A DNA stretch of 64,000 nt from Streptomyces lincolnensis. Lineage in GTDB: Bacteria; Actinomycetota; Actinomycetes; Streptomycetales; Streptomycetaceae. The stretch covers positions 62,001 to 126,000 of the forward strand of contig NZ_JAIHON010000004.1 in the NCBI RefSeq assembly GCF_021173675.1. Direction: 5' to 3'. Below the pieces are notes generated by a model that did not search any database, was not told the origin of the DNA, and saw only the letters and a program-made list of their open reading frames with translations. The translations under genes and the position numbers were made by a program. Every line of letters begins with the position of its first letter. Position 1 is the stretch's first letter. Positions 50,175 through 59,474 of the stretch are shown piece by piece.

Positions 50175-50489
50175 TCAAAACCCGAGACGCTCCCGACGCA
50201 CCGAGTAGACGACGAACCCGGCACCGAGGGTCAGGAACATCGTGCCGCCGATGACGTACGGGGTGGTGTCGAAGCTGCCGGTGTCGGCCAGTTGGGTGCC
50301 GTCGCCGGTGGTCGACGAGATCTGGGTGGTGGCCGCGGTCGAGACGCGCGCCTGGGTCGTGGAGGTCGTCGCGGGCGCCGTACTCGCCGGGTGGTCGTCC
50401 GTCGCGTTGGCGGACGGGACGAACCACAGGGCACCCAGCAGGGTCCCCGCGGCGGTGGCGGTCAGCAACGAACGACGAGCGGATGACAC
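50175..50489 (-). CDS. Sortase substrate with LAxTG cell-wall anchor
   Basis: A 104-residue precell-wall protein. A signal peptide (SSARRSLLTATAAGTLLGALW, cleaved near ANA) is followed by a short Thr/Ser/Ala-rich stem and the sorting signal LADTG, a hydrophobic helix PYVIGGTMFLTLGAGFVVY and the basic tail SVRRERLGF. LAxTG is the motif of streptomycete class E sortases. The mature protein would be only about 55 residues on the wall. The start is GTG. No sortase gene is in the window. Confidence 0.82.
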   Translation of the reverse strand: MSSARRSLLTATAAGTLLGALWFVPSANATDDHPASTAPATTSTTQARVSTAATTQISSTTGDGTQLADTGSFDTTPYVIGGTMFLTLGAGFVVYSVRRERLGF

Positions 50490-50598
50490 GGAATATCGAT
50501 CCCCTTGTGGCGCTGGCGAATTGGCCGTGTGGGGCGATGTTAGTGAAAGGCGCGGGTCACGGGAAAGTCACGGGAGCGTTGGGCCGTACTCTCCGGGC

Positions 50599-50943
50599 AT
50601 GAGCACTCCAGAGACATCACGTTTTGTCCGCCTTCGGGTGGAAGTCGTCCTCGAAATCGACGACGCGAAAGCCGTCGCGGAGGCCGCGCTCGCGCGGATC
50701 GCGGGCGACACCGACATGCCGGCCGACGAGCGCGGTCACGCCGAGAGCGCTGTGACGGAAGACACCGCGGAGGCCCTCGCCCATCTCGTCGACCCGTTCG
50801 ACCTGGTCAAGGCGGTGCCGGGGGTGGACCTCGCACAGGCGTCCTGGTCCAGCGAGGAGATCGACTACGACCCCGATTCGCCTGACTGGGACCTTGACGA
50901 GGATGATGACGTCGAGGAAGACGAAGAGGAAGCGGTCGGCTGA
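50599..50943 (+). CDS. Small acidic protein of unknown function
   Basis: A 114-residue protein starting MSTPETSRFVRLRVEVVLEI. A possible small alpha/beta domain is followed by a tail from ~residue 88 made almost only of Asp and Glu (DSPDWDLDEDDDVEEDEEEA). No known motif. Its start is ATG 50599 with a weak ribosome site. It is divergent from the LAxTG gene and lies upstream of the L,D-transpeptidase gene, 237 bases away. Codon use is typical, so it is likely real. Confidence 0.7.
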   Translation: MSTPETSRFVRLRVEVVLEIDDAKAVAEAALARIAGDTDMPADERGHAESAVTEDTAEALAHLVDPFDLVKAVPGVDLAQASWSSEEIDYDPDSPDWDLDEDDDVEEDEEEAVG

Positions 50944-51180
50944 GCGCCCCGGGAAATCGGTGACCCCGGGCGGCAACCGGCGCCCGGGGTTTCGTCGTCT
51001 CAGGATGCGCACTGACCGACACCGACACCATCCGCCACGGCGGACGTGGTGTTCCCCACACCTTCGCAGAATGTGGAACGGGACGAACCGGTCGTAGCGT
51101 TGAAGTTTGTTCGAGGGGACTCTCGGGTTTACGGGGACTCTCAGGGTCTGTGGGAATCGGCAGCGATGGAGAAGCGTGTG

Positions 51181-52434
51181 ATGACGGTCGGTAAGCGGCG
51201 CAGGGGCCTGACGGTCGCGTCCGCTCTGCTCGGTGGGGTGCTGGTGCTCTCCGCGTGTTCCGGTGGCGGCGACGACGCCTCCGGCAACGACAGCGGCAAC
51301 GACAGCTCCCAGTCGAAGGTCGACGAGGCGGCGGCCAAGAAGTCCTCCGAGGCCCAGATCACCATCACGCCCAAGGACGGCTCCGACAACGCGTCCATCA
51401 ACAACTCCGCCGCCGTCACCGTGAGCAAGGGCACGCTCACCGACGTGACGATGACGACGGCCGCGGGGACCGAGGTCAGCGGCCAGATATCCGCGGACAA
51501 GCTGAGCTGGAAGCCCAGCGCCCAGCTGGAGCGGTCCACCACCTACAAGCTGACGGCGGAGGCGAAGGACTCCGAGGGCCGCGTCGCCCACGAGAACGCC
51601 TCCTTCACCACGGTCTCCCCGTCCAACAGCTTCATCGGCACCTTCACGCCGGACGACGGCACCACCGTCGGCGTCGGCATGCCGGTCTCGATCAACTTCG
51701 ACAAGGCGATCACCAACAAGGCGGCCGTCCAGAAGGGCATCACCGTCTCCACCACCAGCGGCCAGGAAGTCGTCTGCCACTGGTTCAACGCCAACCGCAT
51801 GGACTGCCGTCCCGACAAGTACTGGACGGAGAACTCCACCGTCACCCTGAAGCTCGCGCTCGACGGCGTCGAGGGTGCCGACGGGGTCTACGGCGTCCAG
51901 CAGAAGACGGTCACCTTCAAGATCGGCCGCAACCAGGTCTCGTACGTCGACGCGAAGACCAAGCAGATGAAGATCACGCACAACGGCACGACGATCAAGA
52001 CCATCCCGATCTCCGCCGGTTCGCCCGAGAACAAGACGTACGAGGGCATCATGGTGATGTCGGAGAAGTTCAAGGAGACGCGCATGAACGGCGCGACCGT
52101 GGGCTTCACCGACGACGACGGCAAGGGCGAGTACGACATCAAGGACGTGCCGCACGCCATCCGCCTCACCAACTCCGGCACCTTCGTGCACGGCAACTAC
52201 TGGGGCGCGAAGTCCATCTTCGGCAGCGTGAACACCAGCCACGGCTGCGTGGGTCTGTCCGACACCAAGGGTGCCAACGACAAGGGCACCGCGGGCTACT
52301 GGTTCTACAACAACTCGATCCTCGGTGACGTCGTGGTCGTCCAGAACACCGGCGACAAGACGGTCGCCCCGGACAACGGCCTCAACGGCTGGAACATGAG
52401 CTGGGCGGACTGGAAGGCCGGTTCGGCCCTCTGA
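51181..52434 (+). CDS. L,D-transpeptidase lipoprotein (YkuD domain)
   Basis: Cell-wall enzyme that forms 3-3 peptidoglycan cross-links outside the membrane. The ATG at 51181 gives 417 residues with GGAG (51168-51171) upstream; MTVGKRRRGLTVASALLGGV then lipobox LSAC (Cys26). Two immunoglobulin-like domains (~60-250) precede the YkuD domain, as in mycobacterial LdtMt2. Active site: HGNYW near residue 337 and SHGCVGLS with His354 and nucleophile Cys356. A hairpin follows. It is probably anchored to the membrane and targeted to the wall. Confidence 0.93.
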   Translation: MTVGKRRRGLTVASALLGGVLVLSACSGGGDDASGNDSGNDSSQSKVDEAAAKKSSEAQITITPKDGSDNASINNSAAVTVSKGTLTDVTMTTAAGTEVSGQISADKLSWKPSAQLERSTTYKLTAEAKDSEGRVAHENASFTTVSPSNSFIGTFTPDDGTTVGVGMPVSINFDKAITNKAAVQKGITVSTTSGQEVVCHWFNANRMDCRPDKYWTENSTVTLKLALDGVEGADGVYGVQQKTVTFKIGRNQVSYVDAKTKQMKITHNGTTIKTIPISAGSPENKTYEGIMVMSEKFKETRMNGATVGFTDDDGKGEYDIKDVPHAIRLTNSGTFVHGNYWGAKSIFGSVNTSHGCVGLSDTKGANDKGTAGYWFYNNSILGDVVVVQNTGDKTVAPDNGLNGWNMSWADWKAGSAL

Positions 52435-52456
52435 CCCCCCTCCGTTCTCCGTCCTC

Positions 52457-52482
52457 CGATGCCGCCCCCAGGGGCGGCATCG
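52457..52482 (+). terminator. Terminator after the L,D-transpeptidase gene
   Basis: A perfect 12-bp stem (52457-52468 with 52471-52482) with loop CA, 22 bases past the stop. Confidence 0.75.
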
Positions 52483-52568
52483 GTGTTTCCGGGCCCGGCC
52501 GCAGCCTTCTCATGCGTCTCTTATCGCGCGCTTATCCAGTCATCACACGGCGTCCCTAGCCTCCGGCC

Positions 52569-54026
52569 ATGTTCTTCACCTACCTGAGGCGCGAGCTGCG
52601 CCGCCGTAGAAAGGCGGCCCTCGTCGTCGCCTCCGGACTGGCGCTGGGAATCGCGCTGGTCATCGTGGTCACCTCCGTGTCCTCCGGCATGGGCAAGGCC
52701 CAGGACAAGGTCCTCCAGTCGCTGTACGGGCTGGGCACGGACATGACCGTCACCAAGGCGGCCCAGCCGCAGGCGAACTCCTCCGAGCGCCCGCGCTTCC
52801 GGTTCGACGCGCGGGAGAGCGGCTCCGAGGGGGAGCAGAGCAGCGACCGTGTGATGGTCCAGGGCTTCGAGACCCTGTCCGCCGCGACCGTCACCGAGGT
52901 CGACGCGCAGAGCGGGGTCGCGGACGCGGTCGGCGGGCTGAGCCTCCAGGTCATCAAGGTCAGCGGGGAGTTCACCCGCGGCCAGTTCCAGCAGGGTGGG
53001 GGCTCGGGCAACCAGCAGGGCGGCGCGCCCGGTGGCGGCAGCGGTCAGCCGCAGGGCGAAGTGCAGGGCGGCGGCGCCGACTTCGACGTCAACAACTACT
53101 CCGTCTACGGCACGGACGTCACCGAGCCGGCCCTCGGTCCGCTGACCTCCTCGAAGATCACCAGCGGCCGTACCTTCAAGGCGACCGAGACCGACGCGAA
53201 GGTCGCCGTCGTCGATTCCGCCTACGCCAAGGAGAAGAAGCTCAAGGTCGGCTCCACCGTCACCATCAAGAGCGTCAAGTACGAGGTCGTCGGCATCGCC
53301 ACCGCGGACAGCGGCGACTCCGCCGCCAACCTCTACATCCCGCTCAAGCAGGCCCAGACCCTCAGCGACTCCAAGGACAAGGTCACCACGGTCTATGTCC
53401 GGGCGTCCGACTCCCAGAAGATCGACAGCGTCAAGTCCGCGATCCAGAAGAACATCTCGGGTACGACGGTGACGACCTCCGCGGATCTCGCGGACACGGT
53501 GTCCGGGTCCCTCTCCACGGCCTCCTCCCTCGCGACCAACGTCGGCAAGTGGCTGTCGATCGCCGTCCTCGTCGCCGCCTTCCTGGTCGCCGGGCTGCTG
53601 ACCTCCTCCGCGGTGTCCCGGCGGGTGCGGGAGTTCGGCACGTTGAAGGCGCTGGGGTGGAAGTCGGGGCGGGTGACCCGGCAGGTCGTCGGCGAGGCGA
53701 TGGTGAACGGGCTGTTGGGGGGCGTGCTGGGTATCGCTCTCGGTCTCGCGGGGGCGTATGCGGTGACGGCCATCAGCCCCACGCTTCAGGCGCAGTTGGG
53801 TGGGGGCGGTGGTGGTGGCGCGGGTGGCGGTCCCGGTGGAGGCGGTGGCTTCGGCCGGCAGGCGGCCACCAAGACGCTCGACGTCGCCCTGACGGCACCG
53901 GTGAGCGTGACGACAGTGGCGATCGCGGTGGGCCTGGCGGTGGCTGGCGGTCTGATCGCCGGCGCCTTCGGAGGCTGGCGCGCGTCCCGACTCCGCCCTG
54001 CGGATGCCCTGCGCCGCGTCGAGTAG
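52569..54026 (+). CDS. MacB/FtsX-type ABC exporter permease
   Basis: Permease of the MacB-like class, 485 residues. TM1 KAALVVASGLALGIALVIVV is followed by a large extracellular domain (~45-320) containing a Gln/Gly-rich insert (QQGGGSGNQQGGAPGGG). FtsX-type helices 2-4 follow, with SSAVSRRVREFGTLKALGWK as the cytoplasmic coupling region, and LGGGGGGGAGGGPGGGGGFG between helices 3 and 4. The cognate ATPase gene lies 400 bases downstream in the same direction. It may export a lipoprotein, peptide or drug or transmit a signal; the substrate is unknown. Confidence 0.9.
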   Translation: MFFTYLRRELRRRRKAALVVASGLALGIALVIVVTSVSSGMGKAQDKVLQSLYGLGTDMTVTKAAQPQANSSERPRFRFDARESGSEGEQSSDRVMVQGFETLSAATVTEVDAQSGVADAVGGLSLQVIKVSGEFTRGQFQQGGGSGNQQGGAPGGGSGQPQGEVQGGGADFDVNNYSVYGTDVTEPALGPLTSSKITSGRTFKATETDAKVAVVDSAYAKEKKLKVGSTVTIKSVKYEVVGIATADSGDSAANLYIPLKQAQTLSDSKDKVTTVYVRASDSQKIDSVKSAIQKNISGTTVTTSADLADTVSGSLSTASSLATNVGKWLSIAVLVAAFLVAGLLTSSAVSRRVREFGTLKALGWKSGRVTRQVVGEAMVNGLLGGVLGIALGLAGAYAVTAISPTLQAQLGGGGGGGAGGGPGGGGGFGRQAATKTLDVALTAPVSVTTVAIAVGLAVAGGLIAGAFGGWRASRLRPADALRRVE

Positions 54027-54044
54027 CGCACGCCTTGCTGTGGC

Positions 54045-54139
54045 CAGCCGGGGGTGGGGTCGCTCACCCGCGCTCACGGGGCGCCGCCTGCGCCCACCCG
54101 TGCCGCCCTAGGCGGCACGATTGCCCGCAGCTATGCGGA
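54045..54139 (+). repeat. ~95-bp repeat, copy 1 (inverse of 62825-62919)
   Basis: GGCCAGCCGGGGGTGGGGTC onward is over 90 percent identical to the reverse complement of a sequence between the two FecCD permease genes. It contains a perfect 9-bp hairpin (54099-54107 with 54111-54119) and lies directly after a permease gene. Confidence 0.8.
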
Positions 54140-54256
54140 CGGGGGGCCGCAGCTGCTGGAGCGGCACGATTGCCTGCAGCTATGTCGACGGCGGGCCGCC
54201 GCAGTTGGAGCGGCGCGACTGTCCGCGGCTATGCGGACGGGGATGCCGAAGCTGGA
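54112..54256 (+). repeat. Three tandem repeats of ~49 bp
   Basis: Units 54112-54160, 54161-54209 and 54210-54256 begin GCGGCACGATTG (GCGGCGCGACTG in the last) and each includes a CCGCAGCTATGCGG-like stem-loop. They fill part of the 400-bp gap between the ABC permease and ATPase genes; no gene is seen in the gap. Confidence 0.85.
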
Positions 54257-54302
54257 CCGTGACGGGCACCGCCGCTACGACCGACGGCGACTGCACCCAC
54301 CC

Positions 54303-54360
54303 AGGGGCGCGGGGCCGTGTCCATGTGCGGCTCCGCCGCGCGGGCGCGACCAGCCCCCAC
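54303..54360 (+). repeat. Dispersed REP-like repeat, long form
   Basis: AGGGGCGCGGGGCCGTGTCC, an internal GCGGCTCCGCCGC, and GGGCGCGACCAGCCCCCAC, 67 bases upstream of the ABC ATPase start. Confidence 0.8.
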
Positions 54361-54426
54361 AGACCCGCGCCCGACAACGAATCCACGCCACCCCGAACCT
54401 CACGGAACCTCACCCCAGGAGCACCC

Positions 54427-55110
54427 ATGTACGACCTCAGAAGCGTCACCAAGCGCTACACCCGAGGCAAGGAGACCGTCCTGGCCCTCGACGGAGTCGA
54501 TCTCGCGATCGCCGACGGGGACCGGCTGGTGATTCAGGGCCCCACGGGTGGCGGAAAATCCACCCTTCTTCAGATGCTCGGCGGACTGGACAAGCCCACG
54601 GAAGGAGAAGTCGTCCTGGACGGCACGGATTTGGCCAGGCTTTCCGAAACCAGGCTGACCGGCGTCCGCAGTGAGAACATCGGCTTTGTCTTCCAGAGCT
54701 TCAACCTGATTCCGACCCTCACCGCACAGGAGAACGTCGAAACCGCACTCGTACCGCTGGGCGTAAAGCCCCGGGACCGCCGCGACCGCGCGGCCGAGGC
54801 GCTGAGGTCGGTCGGGCTGGGGGAGCGCCTCACCCACCTCCCCTCCGAGATGTCCGGAGGACAGCAGCAGCGCGTCGCGATCGCAAGAGCTCTGGTCAAG
54901 CAGCCCAAGGTGCTGCTCGCCGACGAGCCCACCGGCAACCTGGACGAGTCGATGCGCGACGAGATCATGGACGTACTCGAACGCATGTGGAAGGAGCTCG
55001 GGCTGACCTTCATCATGGTCACCCACGACTCGGCGATCGCGAAGAAAGCCCCGCGGCTGGCGATCATCCGCAAGGGGAAGATCACCGTAAAGGAGAACGC
55101 CGCACCGTAG
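54427..55110 (+). CDS. MacB/LolD-type ABC exporter ATPase
   Basis: ATPase partner of the permease encoded upstream, 227 residues. Walker A GPTGGGKST (second-position Thr instead of Ser), Q-loop FVFQSFNLIPTLTAQENV, signature MSGGQQQRVAIARAL, Walker B VLLADEPTGNLDE, and the switch His in VTHD. The AGGAGC ribosome site precedes the ATG. The gap to the permease gene is 400 bases of repeats, so coordinate expression may rely on read-through. Confidence 0.93.
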   Translation: MYDLRSVTKRYTRGKETVLALDGVDLAIADGDRLVIQGPTGGGKSTLLQMLGGLDKPTEGEVVLDGTDLARLSETRLTGVRSENIGFVFQSFNLIPTLTAQENVETALVPLGVKPRDRRDRAAEALRSVGLGERLTHLPSEMSGGQQQRVAIARALVKQPKVLLADEPTGNLDESMRDEIMDVLERMWKELGLTFIMVTHDSAIAKKAPRLAIIRKGKITVKENAAP

Positions 55111-55162
55111 TTCGACGTCGTCCGACGAGTTTTCCGGCGATCGTGTAACAGACCTTCCTGTC

Positions 55163-55186
55163 AGGCACCTGTCTATTGAGGTGCCT
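55163..55186. promoter_or_regulatory. Palindrome between the ATPase and subtilase genes
   Basis: AGGCACCT-N8-AGGTGCCT, 53 bases after the ATPase stop and 114 before the protease start. It may be the ATPase terminator (8-bp stem) or an operator for the protease; the symmetric 8-nt spacer fits either. Confidence 0.5.
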
Positions 55187-55299
55187 CAACGCCCCCCGCC
55201 ATACTGCGAGTTGGGGGGTGCGTGCACGTACAGGCGTGCGAGATTCCCCCTGCCCGGGTGAATCGGGGAATTCACCCGGTACTTCTGCAAGGGGGAAAC

Positions 55300-58200
55300 T
55301 TGCGCAGACAAATGAAAAGAGTGGGCGCGGCTTCGGTCGCCACGGCGGCCGCCGTCGCACTCGCCGCGGGCCTGACCAGCCCGGCAGCGGCGAAGCCCGA
55401 ACAGCGGGCCACCGGCACCGCCGCGTTCGCGTCCCACCACAGCATCACCCTGATCACGGGCGACCGGGTGACCGTCGACGCCAAGGGCCAGGTCGTCGGC
55501 CTGCAGCGGGCGGAGGGGCGCCGGCACATACCCGTTCAGATCCGCAAGGCCGGCGGGCACACGCTCGTGATCCCGGCCGACGCGGCCCGGCTGGTCTCGA
55601 CCGGCAAGCTCGACCAGCGGCTCTTCGACATCACCGAGCTGAACAAGGCGACGACCCGTAAGGCCCAGAAGAACGGCCTGAAGGTCATCGTCGGCTACCA
55701 GGGCGCCGCGGCGGCCACCAAGGCCGAGGTCCGGGACGCGGGCACCCTGCGCCGCACCCTGACGTCCCTGAACGCCGACGCGGTGCAGACCCCGCACGAG
55801 GACGCGCCCGAACTGTGGGACGCGGTCACCAACGGCGGCCGGACGGCCTCCGGTGTCGCGCACGTCTGGCTGGACGGCGTCCGCACGGCCACCCTCGACA
55901 AGTCGGTGCCGCAGATCGGCGCCCCCAAGGCATGGGCGGCCGGTTACGACGGCAAGGGCGTCAAGATCGCCGTCCTCGACACCGGTGTCGACGCCACCCA
56001 CCCGGACCTCAAGGGCCAGGTGGTCGCGTCCAAGAACTTCAGCCCGGCCGCGGACGCCACCGACAAGGTGGGCCACGGCACGCACGTCGCGTCGATCGCG
56101 GCGGGCACCGGCGCCAAGTCGGGCGGCAAGTACAAGGGTGTGGCGCCCGGCGCCGAGATCATCAACGGCAAGGTCCTCGACGACACCGGCGGCGGTGACG
56201 ACTCCAGCATCCTCGCGGGCATGGAGTGGGCGGTCGAGCAGGGCGCCGACGTCATCAACATGAGCCTCGGCGGCTACGACACCCCGGAGCTCGACGCGAT
56301 GGAGACGGGGGTCAACAAGCTCTCCGCCGAGAAGGGCGTGCTCTTCGCGATCGCGGCGGGCAACGCCGGCCCGGAGGCGGTGGCTTCGCCGGGCAGCGCG
56401 GACGCCGCGCTCACCGTCGGCGCGGTCGACGACAAGGACAAGCTCGCCCCCTTCTCCTCGACCGGCCCGCGGCTCGGCGACGGTGCGATCAAGCCGGACG
56501 TCACCGCGCCCGGCGTGGACATCACGGCCGCGTCCGCCAAGGGCAGCCTGATCGAGCAGGAGGTCGGCGAGAAGCCCGCCGGCTACCTGTCGATCTCCGG
56601 TACGTCGATGGCGACCCCGCACGCGGCCGGTGCCGCCGCGATCCTCAAGCAGCAGCACCCGGAGTGGACGTACACCGAGCTCAAGGGCGCCCTGACGGGG
56701 TCCACCAAGGGCGGCAAGTACACGCCGTTCCAGCAGGGTTCGGGCCGTATCCAGGTCGACAAGGCGATCAAGCAGACCGTGATCGCCGACCCGGTGTCGG
56801 TGAGCTTCGGCACGCAGCAGTGGCCGCACACCGACGACAAGCCGGTCACCAAGAAGCTGACGTACCGCAACCTCGGCACGAAGGACGTCACGCTCACCCT
56901 GTCCGCGACCGCCACCAACCCCAAGGGCGCGGCGGCCCCGGCGGGCTTCTTCAAGCTCGCCGCGACGAAGGTCACCGTCCCCGCGAACGGCGGCACGGCG
57001 TCCGTGGACTTCACGGTCAACACCAAGCTGGGCGGCGCCCTCGACGGCGCCTACTCCGCGTACGTGACGGCGACCGGCGGCGGCCAGAGCGTCCGCACGG
57101 CCGCGGCGGTCAACCGTGAGGTGCAGTCGTACGACGTCAAGGTCAAGCACATCGGCCGCGACGGTCAGCCGACGGACGACTACAACAGCGTCCTGTTCGG
57201 CTACTCCGGACTGGGCAAGGACCGGGCCTACCCGGTTCCGGTGGCGGCCTCCGGCACCACGACCATGCGGGTGCCCAAGGGCACCTACCTGCTGGACGCC
57301 TGGATCGCGAGGGACTTCGTGAACCTGGAGGGCGGGATCGACTGGCTGGTCCAGCCGAAGCTGGCCGTCACCAAGGACGTCTCGGTGACGCTGGACGCCC
57401 GTCAGGCCAAGTCGGCGAAGATCACGGTGCCCGACGCGCAGGCCAAGCAGACAGGCGCGATGAGCAGCTACTTCTACGAGCCGGCCGGCGTCGGCATCGG
57501 CCTCGGCGTCGACACCTGGGCCAACCTGCGCATGGCGCACGTGGGCGCGGAGACCGGCGGTCTGACGCAGACCTGGAACGGCCAGTGGACCAAGGGCGCG
57601 AACGCCGAGTACGACGTGGCCACCACCGCCGAGGTCAAGAAGATCCAGGGCGACAAGGCCCGCGCCTTCAAGACGAGCGAGCTCGCCACGGTGAGGAACA
57701 ACCTCGGTGCCTCCGCCCCCGGCAAGACCGGCGGGCTCGTCATCTGGGGCGAGTTCCCCGAGGACTCGGTGATCGGTATGCCGGTGGAGCAGAAGCTGCC
57801 CGGTACGCGCACCGTGTACGTCTCGACGGCCCAGAAGATCAAGTGGACCTTCGACCTGGAGCAGTACGCGGGCAAGGACGCCGACGGTCTGCCGATCATC
57901 GACGCGGTCTACACGCTGGGTGCCCCGCAGACCTTCAAGGCGGGCCGGAAGTACACGAAGACCTTCAACACCGCGGTCTTCGGTCCCCACCTGAACAGGG
58001 ACTACGGGCTCTTCCGCGAGGGCAACGAGATCTACGGTCTCGTGCCGCTGTTCGCCGACGGGATGGGCCACGCCGGCTCCTCCGACTTCACGTCGGTGGC
58101 CACCTCGCTGTACCGCAACGGCACCAAGGTCGGCACCAACGACGACCCGCTGTTCGGCGGGGGGATCTTCAAGGTCCCCTCCGGTGACGCCGAGTACCGG

Positions 58201-58611
58201 CTGACCACCTCGGTCAAGCGGAGCGTCAAGGTCGCGGCCGCCTCCACCCGGATCGACGCGAGCTGGACCTTCCGCTCGAAGAAGCCGGCCGGCTCGGACG
58301 CGGTCACACTGCCCGCCTCCATGGTCCGCTTCAACGCCAAGACCTCGCTGGACAGCAGGGTCGAGGCCGGCCGGAACCAGACGATCCCGCTCACCGTCGA
58401 GGGCGCGGCCAAGGGCTCCAACCTGAAGTCCCTGTCCGTGTACGTGTCCTACGACTACGGCCAGACCTGGAAGAAGGTCGAGGTCAAGAACGGCAAAATC
58501 ACCGCGAAGAACCCGGCGGCCGGCAAGGCCATCTCCTTCCACGCCAAGATCGCCGACAAGAAGGGCAACAAGTCGACGATCTCGATCTACAACGCGTACT
58601 ACGGCAAGTAG
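55300..58611 (+). CDS. Large secreted subtilisin-like serine protease (S8)
   Basis: Extracellular peptidase of 1103 residues if TTG 55300 is the start; AAGGGGG lies 6 bases before it. ATG 55312 is the next choice but is poorly spaced from a ribosome site. Signal peptide to ~Ala31 (LTSPAAA), propeptide to ~200, catalytic domain ~210-520 with Asp227 (VLDTGVD), His262 (GHGTHVAS), oxyanion Asn355 (AAGNAG) and Ser436 (GTSMATPHAAG). The ~580-residue C-terminal part is beta-rich with Fn3-like segments and no anchor. It is likely secreted to degrade protein. The gene is monocistronic with a clear terminator. Confidence 0.93.
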   Translation: MRRQMKRVGAASVATAAAVALAAGLTSPAAAKPEQRATGTAAFASHHSITLITGDRVTVDAKGQVVGLQRAEGRRHIPVQIRKAGGHTLVIPADAARLVSTGKLDQRLFDITELNKATTRKAQKNGLKVIVGYQGAAAATKAEVRDAGTLRRTLTSLNADAVQTPHEDAPELWDAVTNGGRTASGVAHVWLDGVRTATLDKSVPQIGAPKAWAAGYDGKGVKIAVLDTGVDATHPDLKGQVVASKNFSPAADATDKVGHGTHVASIAAGTGAKSGGKYKGVAPGAEIINGKVLDDTGGGDDSSILAGMEWAVEQGADVINMSLGGYDTPELDAMETGVNKLSAEKGVLFAIAAGNAGPEAVASPGSADAALTVGAVDDKDKLAPFSSTGPRLGDGAIKPDVTAPGVDITAASAKGSLIEQEVGEKPAGYLSISGTSMATPHAAGAAAILKQQHPEWTYTELKGALTGSTKGGKYTPFQQGSGRIQVDKAIKQTVIADPVSVSFGTQQWPHTDDKPVTKKLTYRNLGTKDVTLTLSATATNPKGAAAPAGFFKLAATKVTVPANGGTASVDFTVNTKLGGALDGAYSAYVTATGGGQSVRTAAAVNREVQSYDVKVKHIGRDGQPTDDYNSVLFGYSGLGKDRAYPVPVAASGTTTMRVPKGTYLLDAWIARDFVNLEGGIDWLVQPKLAVTKDVSVTLDARQAKSAKITVPDAQAKQTGAMSSYFYEPAGVGIGLGVDTWANLRMAHVGAETGGLTQTWNGQWTKGANAEYDVATTAEVKKIQGDKARAFKTSELATVRNNLGASAPGKTGGLVIWGEFPEDSVIGMPVEQKLPGTRTVYVSTAQKIKWTFDLEQYAGKDADGLPIIDAVYTLGAPQTFKAGRKYTKTFNTAVFGPHLNRDYGLFREGNEIYGLVPLFADGMGHAGSSDFTSVATSLYRNGTKVGTNDDPLFGGGIFKVPSGDAEYRLTTSVKRSVKVAAASTRIDASWTFRSKKPAGSDAVTLPASMVRFNAKTSLDSRVEAGRNQTIPLTVEGAAKGSNLKSLSVYVSYDYGQTWKKVEVKNGKITAKNPAAGKAISFHAKIADKKGNKSTISIYNAYYGK

Positions 58612-58650
58612 GAACCAGCCGCCGTACGACGCCGAGTAGGCCGTGAGCGA

Positions 58651-58685
58651 AAGGTCTGCCGGAGGTACAGCCTCCGGCAGACCTT
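58651..58685 (+). terminator. Terminator after the subtilase gene
   Basis: A perfect 15-bp stem (58651-58665 with 58671-58685) with loop TACAG, 19 bases before the next start codon. Confidence 0.8.
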
Positions 58686-58703
58686 CCGTGTTTCCGTGGG
58701 CGT

Positions 58704-59474
58704 ATGACCACAGAGACCGTCGAGTACATCCGCTACCGCATCCCGGAAGACCGCTCGGCGGAGTTCCTGTCCGCCTACACCCGTGCCGCGGTCCAGCTGA
58801 CGGCGGCACCGCAGTGCGTCGACTTCGAACTCGCCCGCTGCGAGGAGGACTTCGAGCACTACGTCCTGCGCATCACCTGGACCTCGACCGAGGACCACAT
58901 GGAGGGCTTCCGCAAGTCGGACCTCTTCCCGGACTTCCTCGCCGAGATCCGCCCGTACATCCCCGCCATCCAGGAGATGCGCCACTACAAGCCCACGACC
59001 GTCCGCGGCACCGGCTCGGCGGTCCCCACGCTCTACGACTGGGCGGGCGGCGCCGAGGCCTTCGTACGCCTCACCTCGGTCTTCTACGACAAGGTCCGCG
59101 CCGACGACCTCCTGGCCCCCGTCTTCGCCGGCCTCGCCCCCGACCACGCCGAACACGTCGCCCTCTGGCTCGCCGAGGTCTTCGGCGGTCCCCCGGCCTA
59201 CTCCGAGTCCCAGGGCGGCCACGGCCACATGGTCGCCAAGCACATGGGCCGCGGCATCACCGAACCCCAGCGCCGCCGCTGGGTGAACCTGATCCAGGAC
59301 GCGGCCGACGAGGCGGGCCTGCCGACGGACGCGGAGTTCCGGTCCGCCTTCCTCGCCTACGTCGAGTGGGGCACCCGCCTGGCGGTGTACTTCTCCGGCC
59401 CGGACGCCAAGCCCCCGGCGGAACAGCCGGTGCCGAGGTGGAACTGGGGAGCGGCACCGCCGTATCAGGGCTGA
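58704..59474 (+). CDS. ABM-domain and group II truncated haemoglobin fusion
   Basis: A 256-residue two-domain protein. Residues 1-97 form an antibiotic-biosynthesis-monooxygenase-like (ABM, dimeric alpha/beta barrel) domain, ETVEYIRYRIPEDRSAEFLS to FPDFLAEIRPYIPAIQEM. Residues ~105-240 form a truncated globin, TLYDWAGGAEAFVRLTSVFY with the Trp and Tyr-type distal region, then HVALWLAEVFGGP and HGHMVAKHMGRGITEPQRRR carrying the proximal His. It may oxidise or detoxify a small substrate using haem-bound oxygen or NO; the substrate is unknown. Its last 10 bases overlap the convergent regulator gene. Confidence 0.85.
   Translation: MTTETVEYIRYRIPEDRSAEFLSAYTRAAVQLTAAPQCVDFELARCEEDFEHYVLRITWTSTEDHMEGFRKSDLFPDFLAEIRPYIPAIQEMRHYKPTTVRGTGSAVPTLYDWAGGAEAFVRLTSVFYDKVRADDLLAPVFAGLAPDHAEHVALWLAEVFGGPPAYSESQGGHGHMVAKHMGRGITEPQRRRWVNLIQDAADEAGLPTDAEFRSAFLAYVEWGTRLAVYFSGPDAKPPAEQPVPRWNWGAAPPYQG

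Noticed and set aside
55186..58809. Long antisense ORF (about 1200 codons) opposite the subtilase gene
   Set aside because: It is an open frame caused by high third-position GC of the subtilase gene; it has no domain and a Val/Gly/Asp/Arg-biased composition.
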